64,000 bases of DNA from Rheinheimera oceanensis (GTDB taxonomy: Bacteria > Pseudomonadota > Gammaproteobacteria > Enterobacterales > Alteromonadaceae). The stretch spans positions 62,001 to 126,000 of the forward strand of contig NZ_JAGPNM010000009.1 in the NCBI RefSeq assembly GCF_018831085.1, read 5' to 3'. Under the pieces are notes generated by a model that did no database searches, was not told the DNA's origin, and worked only from the letters and a program-made list of their open reading frames with translations. Below are positions 8,804 through 18,359 of the stretch, piece by piece (within the stretch, counting starts at the first letter, position 1; the number at the start of each line of letters is the position of its first letter). The position numbers and the translations under genes are program-made.

Positions 8804-9524
8804 ACTATTGCCGTACTTTTTTATAGGTATCATAACCGGCATTGGTATAACCGGCATATTCGGCGCGATTAAACTAACGCGCTGGCAACGCACCGCCGCA
8901 GAACTGGAAAGGCAATTACGCAGCCACAGTTTTGAGCTGCAAATTGCGCTGGAAGAATTAGCAGAAAAAAACCGGTTGCTACAACAACAAACTGAAATTG
9001 ACGCACTCTCCGGTGTATTTAACCGCGCCTATTTTAACCGGCAGATGCAGGCAGAGTTGAAACGTAGCCGCCGCGAACAACGTCCACTTGCGTTGGTTTT
9101 ATTGGATATTGATTACTTTAAACAAGTTAATGACAACCATGGTCATCTGGCCGGAGATCAGGTGATAAAAACCGTCGCCCGGTTAATTCAGCAATGGGTC
9201 AAACGTCCTGGCGACAAACTATGCCGTTATGGCGGTGAAGAGTTTGCCCTGATACTACCCAACACCGATCTGGATGGCGCAGCAGATTTAGCTGAGCACA
9301 TTCGCCAGCAGTTGAACAACAGTACGCAGCAGCCCGCAGTTACCCTCAGCGCAGGCTGTTACAGTGCGATTCCGACGACACAAAGTGATTGTGACGAATA
9401 TATAAATTTCGCCGATAAAGCCTTATACAGTGCTAAAGCAAACGGTAGAAATCAGGTACAGAGTTATCCGCCCGGGCAACGCAGAATTAGCCCTGAGCGT
9501 ACAGGAGAGCTACATGAATACTAA
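8796..9524 (+). CDS. membrane-anchored diguanylate cyclase (GGDEF, intact I-site)
   Basis: A 242-residue protein with one N-terminal membrane helix (residues 5-28), a short heptad-like linker (35-68) and a GGDEF domain. The active signature is GGEEF at 146-150, and the inhibitory RxxD (RPGD, 137-140) sits at the correct five-residue spacing, so both catalysis and product inhibition should work. There is no separate sensor domain. The start overlaps tatD by 8 bases and the end overlaps hemB by 11, so it is co-expressed with housekeeping genes. This arrangement contrasts with the I-site-less cyclase at the left end of the window. Confidence 0.9.
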   Translation: MPELLPYFFIGIITGIGITGIFGAIKLTRWQRTAAELERQLRSHSFELQIALEELAEKNRLLQQQTEIDALSGVFNRAYFNRQMQAELKRSRREQRPLALVLLDIDYFKQVNDNHGHLAGDQVIKTVARLIQQWVKRPGDKLCRYGGEEFALILPNTDLDGAADLAEHIRQQLNNSTQQPAVTLSAGCYSAIPTTQSDCDEYINFADKALYSAKANGRNQVQSYPPGQRRISPERTGELHEY

Positions 9525-10518
9525 CCGTTTTTTCCCCGCCAGCCGTTTACGCCGCATGCGTGAACATAATTTCAGTCGCCGCTTAATGGCGGAGAACCAA
9601 CTGACGGTGAACGACTTAATTTATCCGATGTTTATTATTGAAGGTGATAATAAACGTGAGGCCATAGCCTCTATGCCGGGTATTGAGCGCCTTAGCCTCG
9701 ACCTGTTGCTGGTTGAAGCAAAAGAACTGGCCGAATTGGGTATTCCGGCTATTGCACTGTTTCCGGTTACCGCAGCAGATAAAAAGTCACTGCAGGCTGA
9801 AGAAGCATGGAACCCGGATGCATTAGCACAACGCGCGGTGCGATTGCTAAAACAACAGGTGCCAGAGCTAGGTATTATCACTGATGTAGCACTGGACCCT
9901 TTTACCACTCATGGTCAGGATGGCATTATCGATGACAACGGTTATGTCATGAATGATATTACCACTGCGGCACTGGTAAAGCAGGCATTGTCGCACGCCC
10001 AAGCTGGCGCAGATGTAATTGCCCCCTCAGATATGATGGACGGCCGCATTGGCGCTATTCGTGAAGCGCTAGAAGACGCAGGCTTTGTTAACACCCGCAT
10101 TATGGCCTACTCAGCCAAGTATGCCTCAAGCTATTATGGCCCGTTTCGCGATGCAGTGGGTTCTGCCGGTAATTTAAAAGGTGGCAATAAAAAAACCTAC
10201 CAGATGGACCCGGCTAACAGTAACGAAGCCTTACACGAAGTGGCACAGGATCTGGAAGAAGGCGCCGATATGGTAATGGTGAAACCCGGTATGCCTTATC
10301 TGGATATAGTACGTCGGGTAAAAGATGAGTTTGGCGTGCCAACGTTCGCCTATCAGGTAAGCGGCGAATATGCTATGCATATGGCTGCCATTCAAAATGG
10401 CTGGCTGGCGGAGCAACCGGTTATTATGGAATCATTACTCGCATTTAAACGTGCCGGAGCTGATGGCATTTTGACCTATTTCGCTAAAAAAGCAGCCATT
10501 TGGCTCAAGCAAGCTTAA
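9514..10518 (+). CDS. hemB: delta-aminolevulinic acid dehydratase (porphobilinogen synthase)
   Basis: HemB condenses two 5-aminolevulinate molecules into porphobilinogen in haem synthesis. The start at 9514 is chosen for its AGGAG and the family N-terminus (FPASRLRRMR), giving 334 residues; an in-frame ATG at 9430 would add 28 unrelated residues from the upstream gene's alternate frame. Schiff-base lysines lie in AKYASSYYGPFRDA and MVKPGMPYLD. The metal site reads DVALDPFTTHGQDG, with Asp instead of the Cys cluster of E. coli, so this is the zinc-independent, magnesium-stimulated Pseudomonas type. Its stop overlaps the stop of the convergent gene by 3 bases. Confidence 0.97.
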   Translation: MNTNRFFPASRLRRMREHNFSRRLMAENQLTVNDLIYPMFIIEGDNKREAIASMPGIERLSLDLLLVEAKELAELGIPAIALFPVTAADKKSLQAEEAWNPDALAQRAVRLLKQQVPELGIITDVALDPFTTHGQDGIIDDNGYVMNDITTAALVKQALSHAQAGADVIAPSDMMDGRIGAIREALEDAGFVNTRIMAYSAKYASSYYGPFRDAVGSAGNLKGGNKKTYQMDPANSNEALHEVAQDLEEGADMVMVKPGMPYLDIVRRVKDEFGVPTFAYQVSGEYAMHMAAIQNGWLAEQPVIMESLLAFKRAGADGILTYFAKKAAIWLKQA

Positions 10519-12974
10519 ACAACCGCAGCGCCTGCACCGCGCGGGATCTGCAGTTGCACCAGCAAGGGTAAGTGGTCCGACGCTACCCTGGCCAATTGCG
10601 ATCCGGGTATGTCAATAGCAGTTACTGCCAGTGTCTTACTGATAAAAATATGATCGATACGTAATGCCGCAAACCGGCTGGGGAAAGTACCTGCTGGCCG
10701 GTGCTGCGCCAGCAAAGTTTGCGAATCCTTCAGCTGGGTGGAAATACGCCGGCACACTTGCGAGTTGGGCTGCGCGTTTAAGTCACCGCACAGTACCACT
10801 GGTCCACGACAGTCTGGATGGCCAAGCCAGTCGTTGCCTAACAAACAGTCAATCTGTGCCAACCGCTCGCGGGGTTGCAGCCCCAGGTGGGTATTAATAA
10901 TCTGTACTTCCTGCCCATTAAACTGCACTGCAGCCCAAATAGCCCCCCGCGGTTCCAGTTTCGGCTTGTCAGCAAGCCCCGGTAGAGGCCCGGCTTTAAT
11001 TAACCTTAGCGGTAGATGGGTTAAAATGGCATCGCCGTAACGCTCTTCTTCCATATGCATGGCAGGATGAAAATGAAACTCCATTTCCAGATAACGGGCA
11101 ATAAGCTGAGCCTGATCTAAACCCAGGCTACGGTCACGCCCAACATCCAATTCCTGCAGGGCCACCACATCAGGATTAGCCTGCGCAATCACTCTGGCCA
11201 CACGCTCTACATCCACTTTGCCATCCAGGCCGATGCAGCTATGTACGTTGTAAGTCATTACCCTTAAGGTGCCTGTTTGTTCTGCCGGCCGTACAGAGCG
11301 GCTGGGCGCTTGCGGTTGCTGCGAACGACCAAGATAGTGCAAAGCGGCATGATACAAATCACACGGGCGCAGGTAGCTGTTATTGCCAGACACTAAAGAC
11401 GTATCTGCCGGTAATAAAGCAAAGCCGTTGGTTTCCTCTGGCGTAGCACCGGCATGGGCGCCATTTTCATCAGCAAATGATTGCGCCGTTACGCCTTTGC
11501 GCCAACCCATTACCACCAGATCTCCGGCATCAGCATGCTGGCACAGCCGCAGTAGATCGTCACTGAGGCTGTCCAGAAACGGATGCTCAGCACCGAATAG
11601 CCTCGCGCTATCCTGTGGCAGGTAAAAATCACCGTCATCTGTTGTCGCCCTTAGCCGGTCAGGCGCCTCAAGCTGAAGTACCAGCGGCACTTTATGCTCC
11701 TTCGTCAATGCAGTAGCAACAAAGCGGCTGTCTTGCTCTGTCAGTGGCACGGGAAAATAAATATGCCCTACCGGACCAAGCGCAGTAACCTGAATTGTTG
11801 CCTCAGCAACGTTCTCCGTTGCGCTCTCTGTTGCTTTAGGCCGGGCAACATTGGTATGGCTTCCATGCACCGCAAGTAAGCGCTGTACTTTATTGCCACC
11901 AAGTAATCTGACCCGTTGCGTCTGAATGCTGTCAGCTTTACGTACACTGGGCCTGACAGGCTGCGGATGTAACCTGGCAAAGCTTTGATCTACCGCCTGC
12001 TCTAACGAATAACCCCGTAGCTGATGATAAGGCCGCACCTTTGCCTGCCCATGATCGGAATAGATCCAAACCTCATATTTGCGCCACTTAGAACGGTTAG
12101 CCGCACGCCACAGCCTGGCGATACTGTCGTCAATGCCTTTTAGTGTCCAGTGTGCAAACAAAGACGATGGTCCGCGCCGGTGTGATTGTTCGTCATAACC
12201 AAGAAAGTTGATATGCACCACCGGCATGCCCCGACTGAGATCAATTTTGCCGCCGATAACGCACAGCTCACGCAGCACGATAGAAATTGCTACCCTGGTA
12301 GGCACAAACTTCAGCTCACTGAAAAAATCATGCCCTTTGATTAAGCCGCGGAAAAAGTCGGCCAATGCCAGCCCCAGCTCAAGGAAAAACAGGCCAATAA
12401 TCCGCAGCACACTGTATAAGTTGGTAATAATCAGTACCATCAACACTAAAGGGTTTGCACTGCGCAGTGCCGGCCCCCACCCCAAAGCCGATGCACAAAA
12501 GTGCGACTCTGTAGCCCCCCCGGTATAAATATTTGAATAAGCGCTGCCGTCTTTTAGCAGTGCCGCGGCACTTTTTTTCGTAAGTGCGTCCTCCACCTGA
12601 GCCGCAGTGTCGGGTTGCAACATTTTTACGCTATTACCAGAGCAGTGGTCGCAAAATGAAAATGCCGGTACGGCAGTTTTAATACCATAAAACAGTTCAG
12701 CCTGAACCGCTGGTGTGGTAGCAGGTAAGCCGGAATAATGTGCATGTAAGGTGTAATGTTCTTTCTTTAGCAGGCGGCGTAAAAAGGGCATTTCACCCCG
12801 CTCTAAGGCGCGTTGCAATTCCGGCTGTGACAGTCCATCAACCTGCAACATAAGAAGTCCTGGCCGTACCCCCGAGCCGGTTGAAACAGGTAACTGTAAC
12901 AGCTTTGCCAGCCAGTGGCTGCGGCTCAGGCTGCGCCGGGCCCAGCGGAACCAAACTTCGATACGACTAAGCAT
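10515..12974 (-). CDS. fusion of an alkaline-phosphatase-superfamily phosphodiesterase with an endonuclease/exonuclease/phosphatase domain
   Basis: An 819-residue protein with two hydrolase domains. The N-terminal half resembles type I phosphodiesterases of the alkaline phosphatase superfamily: metal Asp in LLMLQVDGLS, nucleophile Thr in LPATTPAVQ, then GYDEQSH, YSDHGQ and HGSH for the other metal ligands. A hydrophobic stretch near residues 175-210 may be membrane-associated. The C-terminal 260 residues are an EEP domain with TYNVHSCIG, LQELD, INTHLG, GDLNAQPN and SDHLPL, all the usual catalytic elements. Both domains look active. It is the last gene of a four-gene minus-strand operon with a glycosyltransferase and a glycosidase-like protein. 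Phospholipid head groups or phosphorylated glycolipids are plausible substrates, but that is inference. Confidence 0.82.
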   Translation of the reverse strand: MLSRIEVWFRWARRSLSRSHWLAKLLQLPVSTGSGVRPGLLMLQVDGLSQPELQRALERGEMPFLRRLLKKEHYTLHAHYSGLPATTPAVQAELFYGIKTAVPAFSFCDHCSGNSVKMLQPDTAAQVEDALTKKSAAALLKDGSAYSNIYTGGATESHFCASALGWGPALRSANPLVLMVLIITNLYSVLRIIGLFFLELGLALADFFRGLIKGHDFFSELKFVPTRVAISIVLRELCVIGGKIDLSRGMPVVHINFLGYDEQSHRRGPSSLFAHWTLKGIDDSIARLWRAANRSKWRKYEVWIYSDHGQAKVRPYHQLRGYSLEQAVDQSFARLHPQPVRPSVRKADSIQTQRVRLLGGNKVQRLLAVHGSHTNVARPKATESATENVAEATIQVTALGPVGHIYFPVPLTEQDSRFVATALTKEHKVPLVLQLEAPDRLRATTDDGDFYLPQDSARLFGAEHPFLDSLSDDLLRLCQHADAGDLVVMGWRKGVTAQSFADENGAHAGATPEETNGFALLPADTSLVSGNNSYLRPCDLYHAALHYLGRSQQPQAPSRSVRPAEQTGTLRVMTYNVHSCIGLDGKVDVERVARVIAQANPDVVALQELDVGRDRSLGLDQAQLIARYLEMEFHFHPAMHMEEERYGDAILTHLPLRLIKAGPLPGLADKPKLEPRGAIWAAVQFNGQEVQIINTHLGLQPRERLAQIDCLLGNDWLGHPDCRGPVVLCGDLNAQPNSQVCRRISTQLKDSQTLLAQHRPAGTFPSRFAALRIDHIFISKTLAVTAIDIPGSQLARVASDHLPLLVQLQIPRGAGAAVV

Positions 12975-13018
12975 AAATCTCCTTTTTATCAGCTTGTTAT
13001 AATGTCACCCCAACATCC

Positions 13019-14302
13019 TTACTCTTTACTGTCAGCAAACAAGGTGCTGCCGACGGCAGTAGTACCCGCCACCGCTACACTGCGCAGGATATCCCACTCA
13101 GCTTTGACCCATTCCAGAACATCTTCCCAGTCCCGCTCTGCTCTGCCGGCAACGGGCTGATCTTCCAGCAAAGCATTAAAACACTGCAGCGCTTTCTCAG
13201 CCGAACTTGCCATGGAAAATGTTTCAGCAGTTTCTCTGGCTCCTTGCTGCAGTTCTGCCAGTTGCTGCACCGGTGCTTCTACTAACCGGCGCAGCGCAGC
13301 ACTGAATACTGCGGTAGTTTTGTCATACAACAGCACGCCATTTTTACCGTCTTTTACCACTTCACGCACACCGGATGCATCTAATGCAACCACTGGCAAG
13401 CCGGCAGCCATAGCCTCAGCCAGTACTATGCCCTGAGTTTCACTGCCTGAAGCAAATGCAAATATGTTCATGGCATGCAGTGCATCTGTTAACTGTTGTT
13501 GTTGTAAAATACCTGTCATATGCAACTTGTTGCTAATACCGGCCTGAGTAAAAACTTGCCGGATCGCCTCTTCAGACGGGCCCTGGCCCACCACCAGAAA
13601 ATGCACTGGCGCACATTCAACGGCAGCATTTGCCACTGCGTGGGCTAAAAACTCAAGGTTTTTCTCTGGTGCCAACCGCCCAAGATGGCCTATAACAAAA
13701 GCATCTGGCGGGATCTCGCTTTGCTGTCGTACTGCATCACCGTTCCCTTTGGCAAACCGCCCGGTACAAACGCCGGTAGGGATCACAGTAACAGGGGTAG
13801 TTACACCCCGCTGCTGCAACATTTCAGCAATGCTCAGGCTGGGGGCTATAACCTGATCACATAAATTGGCATAACGGGTTGCCAGCTCAATGGCAAAGCG
13901 CTGCATAGTGACAGAATCACCGGGTATATAGTGGGTATACTGCTCATATAAAGTGTGGTGCGTAAACACCAAGGGCAGCTTGCGGTACCGGGCCGTGCGC
14001 AGTGCTGTCATACCTAACAGGAACGGATGCTGAGAATGAATAATGTCTGGCGCAAACGCATCCAGTGTTGCACTGAGCTGATCATGGAACGGCAGGGCTA
14101 CAGAAAAATCGCTGGCATTAAAATTCTGGATTGCAGCAATACGTACTACATCTGTTTCATCTTCGGGCATATCGGCAAATTCCGGCGCTACCACCAGCAC
14201 TTTGTGCCCCAGTTTGCGATACTCGGCAACGAAGGCTTCAACTGAGCGTGCCACCCCACCAACATGCGGGGTAAAGGTGTTGGTGAATATTGCAATATTC
14301 AT
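13019..14302 (-). CDS. GT4-family glycosyltransferase
   Basis: A 427-residue GT-B enzyme. The N-terminus (NTFTPHVGGVARSVEAF) has the glycine-rich loop of GT4 retaining transferases, followed by HSQHPFLLG and the FTHHTLYEQYTHYIPG region seen in diacylglycerol glucosyltransferase and PimB-like enzymes. GRLAPEKNLEFL and the SETQGIVLAEA EX7E motif mark the sugar-nucleotide half. The last 60 residues are a charged extension. It starts three bases after the preceding gene's stop. A glycolipid product fits the resemblance and the neighbours, but donor and acceptor cannot be read from the sequence. Confidence 0.88.
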   Translation of the reverse strand: MNIAIFTNTFTPHVGGVARSVEAFVAEYRKLGHKVLVVAPEFADMPEDETDVVRIAAIQNFNASDFSVALPFHDQLSATLDAFAPDIIHSQHPFLLGMTALRTARYRKLPLVFTHHTLYEQYTHYIPGDSVTMQRFAIELATRYANLCDQVIAPSLSIAEMLQQRGVTTPVTVIPTGVCTGRFAKGNGDAVRQQSEIPPDAFVIGHLGRLAPEKNLEFLAHAVANAAVECAPVHFLVVGQGPSEEAIRQVFTQAGISNKLHMTGILQQQQLTDALHAMNIFAFASGSETQGIVLAEAMAAGLPVVALDASGVREVVKDGKNGVLLYDKTTAVFSAALRRLVEAPVQQLAELQQGARETAETFSMASSAEKALQCFNALLEDQPVAGRAERDWEDVLEWVKAEWDILRSVAVAGTTAVGSTLFADSKE

Positions 14303-14305
14303 CTG

Positions 14306-16558
14306 CTACGACTCCTGTTTACTTAGGGTCACAGAGCCTGCTACAGCCTGTGCTGTTTCTGTCTGATACCCGGGCAAAGCTATTTCCATTGCAGGTACAC
14401 TGCCGTTATGCCAGTCAGCTTGCCATTTCACTACAACGCCCTCTTCTGCACAGGTTGTGATCTCTATACTGATACTGCCAAAGCTGGTGGGGGCCGGGCC
14501 AAAGTAGATAGGTGCCTCCGGAGCCAGCCAGCGCTGTGGCACACCGCCACATAACACCAGATGCTGTCCTTCCTCACGGACAAAACAGTTACGGATCATC
14601 AGCAACCACTCTGCAGCCGCCCAGACGTGATGGCCATCGCCCATACAACCGCCGCCGGTAGCCGGATGGATTGCTTCGGGCCATTGTCCGGTAGGGGACG
14701 CCAGTGCGGCTACCGCATCCATTAATGTCAGATAGCGCGGATCTTTCACCCGTAATAACACCTGTGCCACATGCAGGGTTAAATAGGCATTTAGCCCTGA
14801 ATGGATCATATCCTGATAAAAAGCATCTTTAACAAAGCAGCGCTGCAACAAAAATTCGACTGTATCGAGCAGGCGGGGGTCGTCAGGCGCCCATAACTGT
14901 GCCGGATAACCTGCTGCCAGTGAACCAATGGCTCCGGCATCCAGCCGGCGATAGGGCGATGCCGGCATACCGGGACGCTTTAAGCGCGCTTCGCACTGCG
15001 CCAGGCTTTTATCTATCGCTGCACTAAAGCGGGTAGCCGCCTGATTAAACTCCTGTTGTTGCTGCAGCTCTTCTGCGCTGCCAAATAAGGCCGAAGCAGC
15101 CTGTAAACCGGCTACGCCCCAAAAATCATCCCAGTAATAATAATCGTTTGGTCCAAGGTGTTCGGCGCTAAAACCCGGCGGCAGCAAGCCGGCATGTGGA
15201 GCATCGAGGTTATCCGACAAACGTTTACGGCTAATCCAGCGCGCGCCACTTTGCACCGGACCATACCAGTCGGCAGGCATTTTACGGCCGGTCATATCAA
15301 AATAGCGTCTGAGGATCCATAATACCTCTCCGTTAGCATCCCACTCGCCTTCCTGCGAACGAAAATAGCCCAGCAATGTCTGGCGCGGCGGAAACTGATT
15401 CAGTGCCCGCTCGGCACGCTCAGTCAGGCCAGCACACAGTAAGGCATGAATAATAAAAGCTGCATCCCGGAACCAAAACCTTTTGTAGGTATAAGGGCCG
15501 GGATAAACATCTGCCGGCGAGTGCAAAATTAGCGACGTGACAGCCGCGTCATATAAAAACTGATAGTGTGCATCCGGACATGTCAGCTTGCAGGTTTTCT
15601 GTTGCTCCTGCCGCCAGGCATTTGTTTGCAGTTGTTCGTTGCGTTCTGCTGTCAGCGGTACAGACACGACCAGCTCTTGCCACTCGTCAGCCGGCAGCGG
15701 AAACAGCGCCGCAGCCGTAACCATGCCAACATCACAAACACCGTCGTTCTGTTCCTGCGCATCGTTCAGATGAATATAAACATCACCCTGCCGATAGGTT
15801 GAGACATGATGCCGCTCAGCTTTACGGCTGAACTCTACCCGCTTATTGTCATCAACCTGCCAGGCAGTCCGCTCTGGATCTAGCCTTACACGGTGAATAA
15901 AACTGATACCTTCCGGGTTTTGTGGCCGCAGCGCCAGCACCAGGTAGCCCGGCTTATCAGACTTCGCCCGCACCCGCAATTTACATACGGCAATGCCGTC
16001 TTCAAGCTCAACTGATGCCTGGCTCACCAGCGCCATACCCTGCAATATCGTTTCTGTACGGATACTGATATCGCCGGCCATCCGCAGTTGCTGCTGGCAC
16101 TGCACAGCCCTGGACGGCAACAAATACTCACCTTGCTGTGGCATAATCCAGGTGTCCAGCGACCAGCCATCCAGAAAGGGGGTAAGCAAACCTCTGGGGT
16201 CAACGATCGGCAGTTCAGGGCAATCCGGCAAACCTATCGCCGTCCAGTTACGATGGGTCAGGTTAATATGGGTAATGGAAAAGGCCCGCGGGATAAACGA
16301 CATATCATAAGGGTCAAATTGCCGCTCAATCCAGTACGGCCACACCCAATCCAGGTTATGCTGGATTACCCGGCTGTTAATCAGGCCGCGGGCATGAAAC
16401 ACCACACCGGCCCGCAGCAGCTCAATCGGCTCACCGACTTCTGACGGCTGGGCAAAGTTATGCAACCTCGCCAGCAAGGCAACAGGATCAATAAAGCCAT
16501 GTTTGTGCGCAACATAGCGCACCACATAACGCCACGGCAGCCATTTTAGCCAGGTCAT
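14306..16558 (-). CDS. glycoside-hydrolase-like (alpha/alpha)6-barrel protein
   Basis: A 750-residue protein whose second half (about 350-700) has the look of a six-hairpin glycosidase such as glycogen-debranching C-terminal domains or GH63/GH15 relatives: YKRFWFRDAAFIIHALL, EGEWDANGEVLWILRRYF, PNDYYYWDDFWGVAGL and GGGCMGDGHHVWAAAEWLL. The first half is beta-rich. No signal peptide is evident, so it is likely cytoplasmic. It starts in a TGATG overlap with the VTT gene and lies three bases before the glycosyltransferase. Family placement at the fold level is reasonable; substrate and exact GH family are not determinable here. Confidence 0.72.
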   Translation of the reverse strand: MTWLKWLPWRYVVRYVAHKHGFIDPVALLARLHNFAQPSEVGEPIELLRAGVVFHARGLINSRVIQHNLDWVWPYWIERQFDPYDMSFIPRAFSITHINLTHRNWTAIGLPDCPELPIVDPRGLLTPFLDGWSLDTWIMPQQGEYLLPSRAVQCQQQLRMAGDISIRTETILQGMALVSQASVELEDGIAVCKLRVRAKSDKPGYLVLALRPQNPEGISFIHRVRLDPERTAWQVDDNKRVEFSRKAERHHVSTYRQGDVYIHLNDAQEQNDGVCDVGMVTAAALFPLPADEWQELVVSVPLTAERNEQLQTNAWRQEQQKTCKLTCPDAHYQFLYDAAVTSLILHSPADVYPGPYTYKRFWFRDAAFIIHALLCAGLTERAERALNQFPPRQTLLGYFRSQEGEWDANGEVLWILRRYFDMTGRKMPADWYGPVQSGARWISRKRLSDNLDAPHAGLLPPGFSAEHLGPNDYYYWDDFWGVAGLQAASALFGSAEELQQQQEFNQAATRFSAAIDKSLAQCEARLKRPGMPASPYRRLDAGAIGSLAAGYPAQLWAPDDPRLLDTVEFLLQRCFVKDAFYQDMIHSGLNAYLTLHVAQVLLRVKDPRYLTLMDAVAALASPTGQWPEAIHPATGGGCMGDGHHVWAAAEWLLMIRNCFVREEGQHLVLCGGVPQRWLAPEAPIYFGPAPTSFGSISIEITTCAEEGVVVKWQADWHNGSVPAMEIALPGYQTETAQAVAGSVTLSKQES

Positions 16559-17331
16559 CAGTCAGGCTCCTTTTGTGTATCTTGTTCGGTATACTGCGCC
16601 AGCGCCCGGCTGGCCAGACGGTTAAGATAAATAATCACTACCACAGCAGCCAGTAAACCTCCGGCATACAGCCCCCACTCCCATACTGAGCGCTCGCGTG
16701 AGGCAAAATCAAAACTGGAGATATCAGCAATCAATGAGCCCAGATAAACGTTGTGCACAGTAAACGGAATAAACCCCAGTAAGGATCCACCGACATACCC
16801 CCGTAGCGAGAACTGGGTTAAGCCAAAAAAGTAATTAGAAATTTTACCCGGGAAAAATGGGATCAGCCGGGTTAGCAGTACTATCTTCCAGCCGTTTGGT
16901 GTCAGTTCGTCGTTTACCAGCCGTAACTTCGCCCGCGCCATAACAAATTCTCTGGCCCGTTGGCCAAAACAGTAGCGTGCAATCAAAAATGCCAGCACTG
17001 CGCCCAAGGTGGTGCCGAGCAACACATAGACTGAGCCGGCCACAACACCGAAAACAAAACCGGCACCAACGGTAAATAGCGCTCCGGGCAGCAGCAATAC
17101 CACTACAGCGGCCATAATTAACATAAACAGCGCTGGTGCCCAGACGCCCTGTTGCTTAAACCATTCCAGCAGATGCAACACTTCTTTGTGCACACCGAAA
17201 TGCACCAGCAATAGCAGCACTACGGCTACGAACAACAAACTGCCGGCCACACCCAGCAGCGCTGGCATTTTGCCGTGAGGCTTTACATTGCTGTTAGCCG
17301 TTTTACGGCTTTGCGCAGTGTCTGATGTCAC
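16558..17331 (-). CDS. TVP38/TMEM64 (VTT-domain) membrane protein
   Basis: A 257-residue inner-membrane protein with about six hydrophobic segments. The VTT/SNARE-associated core is clear: PGALFTVGAGFVFGVVAGS, GTTLGAVLAFLIARY and LIPFFPGKISNYFFGLT. DedA/VTT relatives are linked to lipid flipping and envelope homeostasis. First gene of the minus-strand operon; its stop overlaps the next start. In this setting it could move or organise the lipid that the glycosyltransferase uses, which is inference. Confidence 0.88.
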   Translation of the reverse strand: MTSDTAQSRKTANSNVKPHGKMPALLGVAGSLLFVAVVLLLLVHFGVHKEVLHLLEWFKQQGVWAPALFMLIMAAVVVLLLPGALFTVGAGFVFGVVAGSVYVLLGTTLGAVLAFLIARYCFGQRAREFVMARAKLRLVNDELTPNGWKIVLLTRLIPFFPGKISNYFFGLTQFSLRGYVGGSLLGFIPFTVHNVYLGSLIADISSFDFASRERSVWEWGLYAGGLLAAVVVIIYLNRLASRALAQYTEQDTQKEPD

Positions 17332-17429
17332 AATGACAGATCCTTTAAAGATTATATTGCCGCCTTACATATTTACTCTTCATTAACAGTTATAGTTTGC
17401 CAAGCTGTACGTCTGATGAACCTATGCCG

Positions 17430-18338
17430 TTAGCATCCGGTTACCGGCTCCAGCTCCAGTAACCGGGCGCGCAAAATATGGAAGTTTTCCGGCTCAGCAG
17501 CATCATGTGCTGCCAGCGGTGAAATATGCAGCTGAACCTGCGCCAGCCGGTTAGACAACCGCCAGGCCGCATCACACGGGCAAATGGTATCGTAACGGCC
17601 CTGTACAATATCTACCGGTATAGCCTGCAAGCGTATACTGTTACGTAAAATATAGTCTGGTGGCAAAAATGCCTGTTGTTTAAAATAATAGCTTTCAAGT
17701 AGCGCCATCGGCAGGCAACTGTCTGTTTCGCTAAAACGTGCTATTTGGGCCTCGTCTGGCATCAGAAAAGAATTCACTGCTTCCCACCTGGCCCAGCTGG
17801 CAGCGGCTTGCTGTTGTTGACTAGCATCGGATAACTTTTCAAAATAAGCGGCGACAGGGTCACTGGCATAATTTACCTGCTGAATAAAGCGCTGATACTC
17901 TTCCGGATACAACTGATTTGCACCATGCAGGTAGAACCAGTCCAATTCTTGCTGGCGGCATAAAAAGATCCCCCACAGCACCATCCTTACTACATGTCGC
18001 GGATAGCGGATGGCATAAAGCAAGCTCAAAGTACTGCCCCAACTACCACCAACCAGTATCAGTTGCTCTACTGCCAGAGTACCGCGAAGCAATTCTATGT
18101 CTGCAATTAAATGCCTGGTCGTGTTAGCGCTAAGGCGGTGTTCAAATTTGCTTTTGCCGCAGCCCCGCTGATCAAAGAAAATCACCGGCCGCTCTAACCT
18201 GGCAAACAGCTGTTTATCATCAGCTCTGACACCGGCGCCGGGGCCGCCATGTATGAACAACAGCGGTACGTCTGCTGCAGGGTCACCCTGCAGCTCATAG
18301 TACAACTGATGACCATCACCCACGTTAAGATAAGGCAT
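17430..18338 (-). CDS. pip: proline iminopeptidase-like alpha/beta hydrolase
   Basis: Pip-family aminopeptidases release N-terminal proline. Motifs: the oxyanion loop HGGPGAG, DQRGCGKS, the nucleophile elbow GGSWGSTL, the acid in YDTICPC and a histidine in the AEPEN region near the C-terminus. That last motif reads AAHDAAEPEN rather than the common GHSAxEPEN, a mild deviation. I prefer the ATG at 18338 (302 residues), which has GGAG upstream; a TTG at 18353 would add five residues. It is separate from the operon to its left. Confidence 0.85.
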   Translation of the reverse strand: MPYLNVGDGHQLYYELQGDPAADVPLLFIHGGPGAGVRADDKQLFARLERPVIFFDQRGCGKSKFEHRLSANTTRHLIADIELLRGTLAVEQLILVGGSWGSTLSLLYAIRYPRHVVRMVLWGIFLCRQQELDWFYLHGANQLYPEEYQRFIQQVNYASDPVAAYFEKLSDASQQQQAAASWARWEAVNSFLMPDEAQIARFSETDSCLPMALLESYYFKQQAFLPPDYILRNSIRLQAIPVDIVQGRYDTICPCDAAWRLSNRLAQVQLHISPLAAHDAAEPENFHILRARLLELEPVTGC

Positions 18339-18359
18339 CCGGGCTCCGTTCAATGTCAG

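Noticed and set aside
9430..9513. Longer hemB start inside the GGDEF gene
   Set aside because: It adds 28 residues foreign to HemB; the ATG at 9514 has AGGAG and begins the family sequence.
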